A DNA stretch of 5,107 nt from Bacteroidales bacterium H10 (GTDB lineage: Bacteria > Bacteroidota > Bacteroidia > Bacteroidales > Muribaculaceae). The stretch spans positions 19,583 to 24,689 of the forward strand of contig DAAV01000161.1 in NCBI GenBank assembly GCA_001701295.1. The letters run 5' to 3'. Positions 1-5,107 of this stretch are shown piece after piece. The notes under the pieces are model-generated. The model ran no database searches and was not told the origin of the DNA. It saw only the letters and a program-made list of their open reading frames with translations. The position numbers and the translations under genes are program-made. Each line of letters starts with the position of its first letter. Position 1 is the first letter of the stretch.

Positions 1-236
1 AGATTTATGTCTTTTTCACGTGCGCCGTTGTCAATGGCTCCATGGTCGTGACCTCCATGACCGGCATCGATCACGAGGGTGAAGCTCTCTTTTGTTTTAT
101 TGGCTGATTTGTTTTCTTTTCGCGGATTCGCCCATGCATATGATGAAAAAATTACCGCAACGGCGACAATAGCTGATAGAATAAGCAGTCTCCGTCGGCT
201 CTCTTTGTTGTAAATATGTGGAATCTGAAATGCCAT
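1..236 (-). CDS. N-acetylmuramoyl-L-alanine amidase (Amidase_3 family), N-terminal part only
   Basis: This is the first 78 codons plus two bases of a zinc-dependent peptidoglycan amidase, which cleaves the bond between N-acetylmuramic acid and the L-alanine of the stem peptide in the periplasm. The rest lies beyond the left edge. Translation from the ATG at 236-234 gives a basic start (KESRRR, residues 11-16), a hydrophobic stretch at about 17-36 ending in AWA, which looks like a signal peptidase I site before Asn37 (no lipobox cysteine), a short polar linker, then VIDAGHGGHDHGA at 55-67 and REKDIN at 73-78. In the AmiA/AmiC family, the His of GHGG (here His60) and the Glu of the KEKD-like motif (here Glu74) are zinc ligands, and both are present. 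The start is 22 bases after the lptB stop, so it is probably the third gene of a udk-lptB-amidase operon. No Shine-Dalgarno site is visible. Which amidase paralogue it is cannot be told from this fragment. Confidence 0.9.
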   Translation of the reverse strand, partial: MAFQIPHIYNKESRRRLLILSAIVAVAVIFSSYAWANPRKENKSANKTKESFTLVIDAGHGGHDHGAIDNGAREKDIN

Positions 237-258
237 GTAACTTTTACAAAAAAAGATG

Positions 259-1209
259 TCAGTTTGTTCTCTTCGGTTCGAATTTTTTTGGTGTGAAGAT
301 AAAGTCACGACCAAGATATTTCTCTCTTACGACAGGATTGGAGGCAAGTTCCTCACTTGTGCCCTGAAATAATACCCGGCCTTCAAACAGCATGTATGCA
401 CGGTCCGTTATACCCAATATTGAGTCTGCCTTATGGTCGGTTATGAGTACTCCTATATTTCTTTCCTTAAGATGATAGACGACTTCCTGTATGTCTTCGA
501 CTGCTATGGGATCTACGGCTGCAAATGGCTCGTCAAGCATGATGAACTTGGGATTGATCGCAAGACATCGCGCTATTTCAGTACGTCGCCGTTCGCCGCC
601 TGAAAGACTCGTGCCTATGTTGTGGCGCACATGGTTCAGATTGAATTCCGAAATCAGTTGTTCGAGTTTTGCTTTCTGATATTCTTTTGATGTCCCTGTC
701 ATTTCCAGAATGGCCTTTATGTTGTTTTCAACACTTAAAGTGCGGAAAACTGATGCTTCCTGAGGAAGATAGCCGATTCCTATCTGTGCCCTCTTGTAGA
801 CGGGATATTCGGTAATATCTACGTCATTGAGGAATACACGCCCCTCGTTGGGTGTGATGAGACCGACCGTCATATAGAATGTCGTGGTTTTTCCTGCACC
901 GTTCGGACCGGCAAGACCTACGATTTCCCCCTGGGTAAGTTCGATCGATACATGGTTGGCGACTGTGCGTTTGCCATATTTCTTTACCAGGTTGTCTGTG
1001 CGGAGTACTCCTTTTTCCGGAATCTGAATGTCTTCGGATATTTCCATCTTGCCGTCAGAACCGGATATGCTTTCAGTTTCCTCAAGATCGAGTTTACGCA
1101 TGTCTGGTACTGCGCCCTCAAGATCCGCTTCTTCCTCCGGCGTAAGACGAGTAGGGGCGGTCTCTTCTTTTTTATTTATTTTTTTTCTGAGAAAGGGGAA
1201 AATATTCAT
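259..1209 (-). CDS. lptB: LPS export ABC transporter ATP-binding protein LptB, with N-terminal extension
   Basis: This is the cytoplasmic ATPase that drives LptF/LptG extraction of lipopolysaccharide from the inner membrane. All ABC motifs are present: Walker A GPNGAGKTT (101-109), Q-loop Gln150, signature LSGGE (202-206), Walker B ending LDEP (225-228), D-loop AAVDP (230-234) and H-loop His259. The features that single out LptB from other ABC ATPases are TTTFYMTVGLI after Walker A, YLPQEASVFRTLSV (147-160; Phe155 lines up with E. coli LptB Phe90, which contacts LptFG), LSGGERRR, LITDHK, and YLGRDF near the end. At 316 residues it is much longer than E. coli LptB (241). Residues 1-65 are an extra segment, with a short hydrophobic-basic start (FPFLRKKINKK) followed by an acidic, Glu/Asp-rich, probably disordered stretch. 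There is also a basic tail after YLGRDF. The ATG at 1209 overlaps the udk stop as ATGA, which favours this long start over Met55. LptF and LptG are not in the window. Confidence 0.95.
   Translation of the reverse strand: MNIFPFLRKKINKKEETAPTRLTPEEEADLEGAVPDMRKLDLEETESISGSDGKMEISEDIQIPEKGVLRTDNLVKKYGKRTVANHVSIELTQGEIVGLAGPNGAGKTTTFYMTVGLITPNEGRVFLNDVDITEYPVYKRAQIGIGYLPQEASVFRTLSVENNIKAILEMTGTSKEYQKAKLEQLISEFNLNHVRHNIGTSLSGGERRRTEIARCLAINPKFIMLDEPFAAVDPIAVEDIQEVVYHLKERNIGVLITDHKADSILGITDRAYMLFEGRVLFQGTSEELASNPVVREKYLGRDFIFTPKKFEPKRTN
1206..1209 (-). other. ATGA stop/start overlap joining udk and lptB
   Basis: On the minus strand the four bases ATGA contain both the lptB start (ATG, 1209-1207) and the udk stop (TGA, 1208-1206). 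Such overlaps commonly allow terminating ribosomes to restart, and no Shine-Dalgarno site is seen here. The overlap is the main evidence that lptB starts here and carries its N-terminal extension. Confidence 0.8.
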
Positions 1210-1826
1210 CGTGCGTTAAGAGGAAGGAGAGAGCGGATATAATCTGTGAGCAATTTGATGGCTACGTTGTTGCCGCCTCCTTGAGGTATTATCAGGTCTG
1301 CATATCTTTTGGACGGCTCGATATAAAGTTCATGCATCGGCTTGAGAGTTTCCTGATATCTGTCGATGACCATCTGGGGAGTTCTTCCGCGCTCGACGCA
1401 ATCGCGACTGATGACACGTATTAGACGTTCATCTGCATCCGCATCCACGAATACCTTGACGTCGAGCATGTCGCGAAGGGCCTTGTCTGTCAGCACAAGT
1501 ATGCCTTCGACAACTATCACTTCTTTCGGAGCGAGATGTACGGTTTCTTTCTGCCTCGAACATGTCAGAAAATCGTATGTCGGCATTTCTACCTCGCGCC
1601 CTTCCTTAAGCTCCTGTATGTGCTTGGTGAGTAATGTCCATTCTATGGAAGCCGGTTCGTCATAATTCATTTTAAGACGTTCTTCCAAAGGTATATGCAC
1701 ATTGTCTTTGTAGTAGCAGTCCTGAGGCATTACTACAACTTCTCCTGCCGGAAGGCTCTCTATGATCTTGCGGACTACAGTGGTTTTGCCGCTGCCGGTT
1801 CCTCCGGCTATTCCTATTACCAGCAT
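1206..1826 (-). CDS. udk: Uridine kinase (uridine/cytidine monophosphokinase)
   Basis: This is a pyrimidine salvage enzyme that phosphorylates uridine or cytidine to UMP or CMP in the cytoplasm. It is a P-loop kinase of the PRK/uridine kinase family at the normal length (206 residues). Visible landmarks are the P-loop GGTGSGKTT (8-16) right after the start, PQDCYYKD (34-41; Asp36 corresponds to the family's catalytic aspartate), NYDEPASIEW (54-63), PTYDFLTCSRQKET (82-95) of the nucleoside-binding region, VVEGIL (106-111) and the lid RDCVERGRT (141-149) with its arginines. The P-loop begins at residue 8, as is usual in the family, so the ATG at 1826 is well placed. It is the first gene of the leftward operon. 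Its stop overlaps the lptB start by four bases (ATGA), which suggests translational coupling of a salvage enzyme to the LPS export ATPase. A consensus promoter lies about 120 bases upstream, and the leader contains an inverted repeat. Confidence 0.95.
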   Translation of the reverse strand: MLVIGIAGGTGSGKTTVVRKIIESLPAGEVVVMPQDCYYKDNVHIPLEERLKMNYDEPASIEWTLLTKHIQELKEGREVEMPTYDFLTCSRQKETVHLAPKEVIVVEGILVLTDKALRDMLDVKVFVDADADERLIRVISRDCVERGRTPQMVIDRYQETLKPMHELYIEPSKRYADLIIPQGGGNNVAIKLLTDYIRSLLPLNAR

Positions 1827-1871
1827 CCTGCGTATGATTATTCTTGATAAGTCGGTTTGTAGACCTTATTC

Positions 1872-1940
1872 AGAAACTATTTAAGTTTAATGCAACATCC
1901 TTTCATGGTTATTTTTTCGAATTAAATTTAAACAGTTTCT
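1872..1940. repeat. Imperfect 20-bp inverted repeat in the udk leader
   Basis: The left arm 1872-1891 (AGAAACTATTTAAGTTTAAT) and right arm 1921-1940 (ATTAAATTTAAACAGTTTCT) are inverted copies matching at 18 of 20 positions, separated by a 29-base spacer. In the udk transcript one of the two differences is an A-C mismatch; the other is also a mismatch there, but would be a G-U wobble in a plus-strand RNA. The right arm begins five bases from the udk -7 box, so it covers the expected transcription start. The repeat could be a dimeric operator, a leader hairpin or a piece of a dispersed repeat. It is not an obvious intrinsic terminator, because the stems are AT-rich and no T-run follows either way. 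Confidence 0.7.
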
Positions 1941-1944
1941 CAGA

Positions 1945-1976
1945 CAAAATTAATAAAAAGTCATCGGCATACCAAA
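1945..1976 (-). promoter_or_regulatory. Bacteroidota-type promoter for udk-lptB-amidase
   Basis: Reading leftward on the minus strand, TTTG (1976-1973) is followed after 20 bases by TAATTTTG (1952-1945). This matches the Bacteroidota housekeeping consensus TTTG, about 19-21 bases, TAnnTTTG at every defined position. Transcription would be expected to begin near 1938-1940, giving a leader of about 112 bases before the udk start. The call rests on sequence match and position; no start-site data were available. Confidence 0.7.
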
Positions 1977-1984
1977 TTTTTTAC

Positions 1985-1992
1985 TAACTTTG
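1985..1992 (+). promoter_or_regulatory. -7 box of the mlaE-mlaF promoter
   Basis: TAACTTTG is a full match to the TAnnTTTG -7 element, about 70 bases before the mlaE start. A clear TTTG -33 element is not seen at the usual distance: positions 1958-1967 read AAGTCATCGG. The promoter is therefore either weak, dependent on an activator, or recognised mainly through the -7 box. Transcription would begin near 1998-2000, leaving a leader of about 64 bases. Its -33 region falls within the spacer of the divergent udk promoter. Confidence 0.55.
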
Positions 1993-2062
1993 ATGTTTAA
2001 TTAGAGGAGTCGGCTTTCCACTGTATCCGGCTACAGGTAACATATCTAAACATAAATCGGAA

Positions 2063-2809
2063 ATGTTCTTAAGTTCTATAAAATCATTCGGGCGTTATTG
2101 TCTCTTCATGACTCAGGTCTTTAAAATACCTGACAAATGGAAAGAATTTTTCAAAAGCCTTGTTTTCGAAATATATAAGCTTGGAGTTGATTCGATTCCT
2201 CTTGTGATTATCATTTCATTGTTTATCGGTGCGGTGATATGTATTCAGATGACTATCAATATCACTTCTCCGATGATTCCGGCTTATTCCACAGGTATGG
2301 CCACGCGTGAGATTCTTGTACTGGAGTTCTCGTCTACGATGATGTGTCTTATTCTTGCCGGAAAGGTCGGATCGAATATCGCTTCCGAGATCGGAACAAT
2401 GCGTGTTACCGAACAGATCGACGCTCTTGAGATCATGGGTCTTAACTCTGCGAATTTTATTGTGTTGCCCAAGATTATAGGTTTCCTGCTGTTCGTTCCC
2501 GTGCTGTGTGTCCTCTCCATGTTTATGGGATTGATAGGGGGGTGGTTCATAGCACGGTTCACTGACATGATTTCTGTTGAGAATTATGTGTACGGAATAC
2601 AGTCGTTCTTTGTTCCCTGGAATGTCTATTACAGTATCATAAAGACTGTTGTGTTCGCTTATATAATAACATCGGTCGCCGCATATTATGGCTATTATGT
2701 GAAAGGCGGCGCGCTTGAAGTAGGAAAGGCGAGTACCAACGCCGTTGTGTCAAGTTCTATTCTGATTCTTCTTGCCGATGTAATACTTACAAAACTTCTC
2801 CTGCAATGA
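2063..2809 (+). CDS. mlaE: MlaE-family ABC transporter permease (MCE-type phospholipid transport)
   Basis: This is the inner-membrane permease of an MCE/Mla-type system that moves phospholipids between the inner and outer membranes with the ATPase MlaF and an MCE-domain protein. It has 248 residues, close to the family norm. After an amphipathic N-terminus (1-40), hydrophobic segments lie at about 44-66, 85-105, 134-165 (probably two passes), 190-212 and 228-247. The family's most conserved stretch, between helices, is GSNIASEIGTMRVTEQIDAL (103-122) followed by EIMG. A second hallmark is YYGYYVKGGALEVGKAST (208-225). The start at 2063 gives the full amphipathic N-terminus; Met16 would remove part of it. 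No Shine-Dalgarno site precedes it. Its stop overlaps the mlaF start as ATGA, so the two are made together. Direction of transport (retrograde or anterograde) cannot be read from the sequence. Confidence 0.93.
   Translation: MFLSSIKSFGRYCLFMTQVFKIPDKWKEFFKSLVFEIYKLGVDSIPLVIIISLFIGAVICIQMTINITSPMIPAYSTGMATREILVLEFSSTMMCLILAGKVGSNIASEIGTMRVTEQIDALEIMGLNSANFIVLPKIIGFLLFVPVLCVLSMFMGLIGGWFIARFTDMISVENYVYGIQSFFVPWNVYYSIIKTVVFAYIITSVAAYYGYYVKGGALEVGKASTNAVVSSSILILLADVILTKLLLQ
2806..2809 (+). other. ATGA stop/start overlap joining mlaE and mlaF
   Basis: The mlaF start ATG (2806-2808) and the mlaE stop TGA (2807-2809) share bases, which implies coupled translation of the permease and its ATPase partner. 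This is the same arrangement as udk-lptB on the other strand. Confidence 0.85.
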
Positions 2810-3576
2810 TAGAGGCTAAACATGTATCCAAATGGTTTGACGGGCAGCAGGTCCTTTATGACATATCGGCCACATTCGATACCGGTAAGACCAATCTTAT
2901 AATCGGTCAGTCCGGTTCGGGAAAGACAGTGTTTATGAAATGTCTGATAGGTCTTCTGACACCGGAAGAAGGCGAGATTCTATATGACGGACGCCGTTTC
3001 CGCGATCTTGATATAAATCAGAAGCGCCAGTTGCGCACCGAGATCGGTATGCTTTTCCAGGGGTCGGCTCTTTTTGATAATGAGACTGTCATGGGCAATG
3101 TCATGTTCCCTCTGAAAATGTTCAGTCATCTTTCTCATGCGGAGCAGCTCGAACGGGCGCAGTTCTGTATTGACAGGGTAGGACTCAAGAATGCAAATGA
3201 CAAATATCCTTCCGAAATATCCGGCGGCATGCAGAAACGTGTGGCGATAGCGAGGGCGATAGCACTAAATCCCCGTTATCTTTTCTGCGATGAGCCTAAT
3301 TCTGGTCTTGATCCGCAAACGTCCATACTTATAGATGAGCTTCTGAGTGATATCACTCATGAATATGGCATCACCACGATAATCAATACTCATGACATGA
3401 ATTCAGTGCTCGGGATCGGAGAGAATATAGTGTTTATAAATCGTGGCCATTGCGATTGGAAAGGTAATGACAAGACAATATATAAGAGCAGAAATCAGGA
3501 TCTGAATAACTTTGTATTCGCGTCCAGGCTTTTCAAGGAAGTCAAGCAGTATCTGGAAGGCAAATACGACGGTTGA
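2806..3576 (+). CDS. mlaF: MlaF-family ABC transporter ATP-binding protein (MCE-type phospholipid transport)
   Basis: This is the cytoplasmic ATPase that powers the MlaE permease in inter-membrane phospholipid transport. It has 256 residues. Walker A is GQSGSGKT (34-41), Q-loop FQGSALFD (84-91, Gln85; this octet is typical of MlaF), signature ISGGMQKR (138-145), Walker B YLFCDEP (158-164, catalytic Glu163), D-loop SGLDP (166-170) and H-loop His196 in INTHDM. The Met after SGG and the EPNSGLDP string are characteristic of this family rather than of LptB-like or drug-export ATPases. The C-terminal part after about 220 is a short family tail (FVFASRLFKEVKQYL). All catalytic residues are intact. 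No mlaD or other MCE gene follows: the next gene is thiD on the opposite strand, 12 bases away, so the substrate-binding MCE subunit must be encoded elsewhere. Confidence 0.94.
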   Translation: MIEAKHVSKWFDGQQVLYDISATFDTGKTNLIIGQSGSGKTVFMKCLIGLLTPEEGEILYDGRRFRDLDINQKRQLRTEIGMLFQGSALFDNETVMGNVMFPLKMFSHLSHAEQLERAQFCIDRVGLKNANDKYPSEISGGMQKRVAIARAIALNPRYLFCDEPNSGLDPQTSILIDELLSDITHEYGITTIINTHDMNSVLGIGENIVFINRGHCDWKGNDKTIYKSRNQDLNNFVFASRLFKEVKQYLEGKYDG

Positions 3577-3589
3577 TACCGCCACTTTT
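3568..3589 (+). terminator. Possible weak terminator hairpin at the mlaF/thiD convergence
   Basis: GACGGT (3568-3573), a TGAT loop and ACCGCC (3578-3583) form a six-position stem with one A-C mismatch spanning the mlaF stop codon, followed at 3586-3589 by TTTT. It is short, and the T-run is only four long, so it is a weak candidate at best. It is listed because the 12-base gap leaves no room for a separate terminator for either gene. Confidence 0.25.
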
Positions 3590-4401
3590 CAGTAAAGAAG
3601 AGGTCCGTTGTCAGGATAGACGGGATATTCTGCTCCCTTCTTTATCGCATTGACGATAAATCTCTTGGCTTCCTCTATGGCGGTGCGGAGATCATTACCT
3701 TTGGCCAGTCCGCATGCGATGGCGGATGATAATGTGCATCCCGTCCCATGTGTGTGTGTTGTGAGAATACGCTCTGATTTGTAGGTCACCTTCTTAACCT
3801 CTTCGCTATACAGAGTGTCTATACAGTAGCCCCCCTCGGCATGGCCCCCTTTCACGAGCAGATTTCTGACAGAGAATTTCTCCATAAGCAATCTGGCGCA
3901 TTCTTCTGTTTCCGTCTTTTCCTCTTGGCCGAGTAGACGGAATAATTCCGGTATGTTGGGAGTTACTAAAAAAGCCTCCGGAAACAAATTCTCTGTCACG
4001 GCTTTTGTCGTTGAGTAGGTCTCTCCGCTTAATGAACCGCCGGCTGTAGCTTCCAGCACAGGGTCGATCACTATGTTTTTTAATTCGTATTTTCTGATTG
4101 CTTCTGCTATCACGCATGCTGCGGAGGCACAAGGAATCATGCCTATTTTTACGGCGTCGGGATGAATTGAATCGAATATTGATTCAAGTTGCGACGCAAG
4201 CATTCTGTCTCCTACATATTCGACTCGTGTGACGGCTGTCGGGTTCTGTGCCGTTACGGCCGTTATTGCTGTCGGGCAAAATACGCCTGACGCGGCGCAT
4301 GTCTTTATATCGGCCTGAATCCCGGCGCCTCCGCTGCAGTCTGAGCCCGCAATAGAGACTACGACCGGTAATGCGGGTGTGAAATGCTCATGCATCTTCA
4401 T
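3589..4401 (-). CDS. thiD: Hydroxymethylpyrimidine/phosphomethylpyrimidine kinase ThiD
   Basis: This cytoplasmic thiamine-pathway kinase phosphorylates HMP and then HMP-phosphate to HMP-PP, the pyrimidine half of thiamine. It is a ribokinase-fold enzyme of 270 residues, normal for the family. Landmarks are SIAGSDCSGGAGIQADIKT (16-34), the N-terminal substrate-binding signature; TAITAVTAQN (44-53); DAVKIGM (82-88); VIDPVLEATAGGSL (111-124); TPNIPE (147-152); LLVKGGH (181-187); and the anion-hole motif HGTGCTLSSAIA (218-229), where Cys222 takes the position of the catalytic base as in E. coli ThiD. Some members also phosphorylate pyridoxal-type vitamers, which the sequence cannot exclude. The start at 4401 overlaps the end of the acyltransferase gene by 14 bases; Met3 (4395-4393) is an equally plausible start with an 8-base overlap. 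No other thiamine gene and no TPP riboswitch are visible, so it appears to be expressed from the promoter of the acyltransferase gene. Confidence 0.95.
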   Translation of the reverse strand: MKMHEHFTPALPVVVSIAGSDCSGGAGIQADIKTCAASGVFCPTAITAVTAQNPTAVTRVEYVGDRMLASQLESIFDSIHPDAVKIGMIPCASAACVIAEAIRKYELKNIVIDPVLEATAGGSLSGETYSTTKAVTENLFPEAFLVTPNIPELFRLLGQEEKTETEECARLLMEKFSVRNLLVKGGHAEGGYCIDTLYSEEVKKVTYKSERILTTHTHGTGCTLSSAIACGLAKGNDLRTAIEEAKRFIVNAIKKGAEYPVYPDNGPLLY

Positions 4402-5107
4402 CCTTGTCTTTTTCCGGCAGCCCTGAGTTGATGGCTTCTCTGCAGTCTGCCATCAGCCGCTTTGTATTGAATCCGCGTTCTCCGGGATATATTGGCTTGT
4501 GTATGACAAGTCTTATGGTAGTCGGAGTCATGTTATAAGTGCTTCGGGGCATTGCTTTGAAGCTGCCGTCTATTGTGATCGGCACAACTGGCAGTTTGAA
4601 TTCTCCGGCCAACATGAATGCTCCGCGTTTGAATGCGGACATTTTGCCGTCCCATGTGCGGCTTCCTTCCGGAAATATAACTACCGACATGCCGTTCTTT
4701 AATGTCTTTTCTGCTTCTGCTATGGTCTCCTTTATTCCTGCCACGCTTGAATCGTCAACAAAAACATGCCCTGCTTTTTTACAGGCTGTCCCGACGGCAA
4801 ATATTTTTTCAAGCTCTTTCTTCATCAGCCATTTGAAATTATGGTTGAGAAATCCGTAAATGGCCCATATGTCGTATGCTCCCTGATGATTTGCCACGAA
4901 CACGTAACTTTCTCCCTTATTGATATTCTCGCGGCCTATCACTTTGACGCGCATAAGAAATACGGCGCATGTGAAACGCGACCAGTAGTGTGCCGGCCAA
5001 TAACCCCAGAAATCTCTGTTGCCGATCGAGCATGTGATCATCGTGAATATCGCGGTGAGCAGTGTGGCGACAACGAAAATAGGACCAGCTATCAGATACT
5101 GGTAAAA
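4388..5107 (-). CDS. plsC: 1-acyl-sn-glycerol-3-phosphate acyltransferase (PlsC/LPLAT family), 5' end outside window
   Basis: This inner-membrane acyltransferase converts lysophosphatidate to phosphatidate, the precursor of all glycerophospholipids. The first visible in-frame ATG (5041) gives 217 residues, but the frame stays open to the right edge and adds 22 residues, with a hydrophobic stretch (LIAGPIFVVATLLTAIFT) just before that ATG. This is the N-terminal membrane helix expected in Bacteroidota PlsC, so the gene is annotated as partial, with 239 codons visible. In visible numbering, the catalytic HX4D motif is NHQGAYD (73-79; His74, Asp79) and the glycerol-phosphate-binding motif is FPEGSR (145-150). 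Between them lie FKWLMKKELEKI and GHVFVDDS, also typical. VVPITIDGSF follows as the usual later block, and the protein ends in an acidic-basic tail (KDKDEDA). The end overlaps thiD by 14 bases, so the two form an operon. The acyl-chain and head-group preference cannot be inferred; a lysolipid acyltransferase of another substrate class is the main alternative. Confidence 0.92.
   Translation of the reverse strand, partial: FYQYLIAGPIFVVATLLTAIFTMITCSIGNRDFWGYWPAHYWSRFTCAVFLMRVKVIGRENINKGESYVFVANHQGAYDIWAIYGFLNHNFKWLMKKELEKIFAVGTACKKAGHVFVDDSSVAGIKETIAEAEKTLKNGMSVVIFPEGSRTWDGKMSAFKRGAFMLAGEFKLPVVPITIDGSFKAMPRSTYNMTPTTIRLVIHKPIYPGERGFNTKRLMADCREAINSGLPEKDKDEDA

Noticed and set aside
1045..1047. 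Met55 as an alternative lptB start
   Set aside because: It would leave a protein nearer standard length, but a gap of about 160 bases after udk would be unusual within this tightly packed operon, and the ATGA overlap at 1206-1209 is a better explanation of the upstream start.
952..1242. 96-codon open frame on the plus strand
   Set aside because: It lies antisense to lptB and the end of udk, whose protein motifs are unambiguous. Its translation has no recognisable features and reads like reverse-complement sequence.
1882..1889. TAAGTTTA as a second plus-strand -7 box, with TTTG at 1856-1859
   Set aside because: The box misses the final G, the 22-base spacing is long, and the site falls within the inverted repeat. 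TAACTTTG at 1985 is a full match and nearer to mlaE.
2010..2036. Small hairpins in the mlaE leader (CTGTA/TACAG, or AGTCGG/CCGGCT)
   Set aside because: The stems are only five or six pairs and mutually exclusive. Stems this short are expected by chance in a leader of this length, and there is no sign of a known riboswitch.
3641..3660. Perfect 7-bp hairpin TTTATCG / CGATAAA with a 6-base loop
   Set aside because: It lies within the conserved C-terminal coding part of thiD and is AT-rich. It has no T-run after it on either strand, so it is probably a chance product of coding sequence rather than a terminator.
4539..4859. 106-codon plus-strand frame opposite the acyltransferase
   Set aside because: It is antisense to well-conserved PlsC motifs, has no credible domain and has no promoter-like sequence upstream. 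The other antisense frames over udk, mlaE, mlaF and thiD were set aside for the same reason.

Overview
The window looks like chromosomal core DNA from a member of the Bacteroidota, order Bacteroidales. A Muribaculaceae-like source is plausible but not proven. The evidence is the close fit of the MlaE, MlaF, LptB and PlsC proteins to the Bacteroidota versions, the absence of Shine-Dalgarno sites before the starts, and matches to the Bacteroidota promoter consensus (TTTG, about 20 bases, TAnnTTTG). No mobile element, CRISPR array, tRNA or rRNA is visible.

There are three transcription units. On the left, minus strand, udk (uridine kinase), lptB (LPS-export ATPase) and a cell-wall amidase cut by the window's left edge run head to tail. 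udk and lptB share an ATGA stop/start overlap, and lptB is 22 bases from the amidase. In the middle, plus strand, mlaE and mlaF (permease and ATPase of an MCE-type phospholipid transporter) also share an ATGA overlap. On the right, minus strand, a PlsC-type lysophosphatidate acyltransferase, cut by the right edge, overlaps thiD (HMP/HMP-P kinase) by 14 bases. mlaF and thiD converge with only 12 bases between their stop codons.

The only sizeable non-coding stretch (1827-2062, 236 bases) is a divergent control region. It holds a consensus promoter reading left into udk, a good -7 box reading right into mlaE, and a 20-base imperfect inverted repeat (18 of 20 positions matching) whose inner arm sits at the predicted udk transcription start.

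Functionally, the theme is envelope building: LPS export (LptB), peptidoglycan hydrolysis (amidase), phospholipid synthesis (PlsC) and phospholipid trafficking between membranes (MlaEF), with two nucleotide or cofactor kinases (Udk, ThiD) as operon partners. The window does not show a convincing new system. The items most worth a second look are the inverted repeat with overlapping divergent promoters, the roughly 65-residue charged N-terminal extension on LptB, the absence of an MCE (MlaD) gene beside mlaEF, and the acyltransferase start, which lies outside the window rather than at the first visible ATG.
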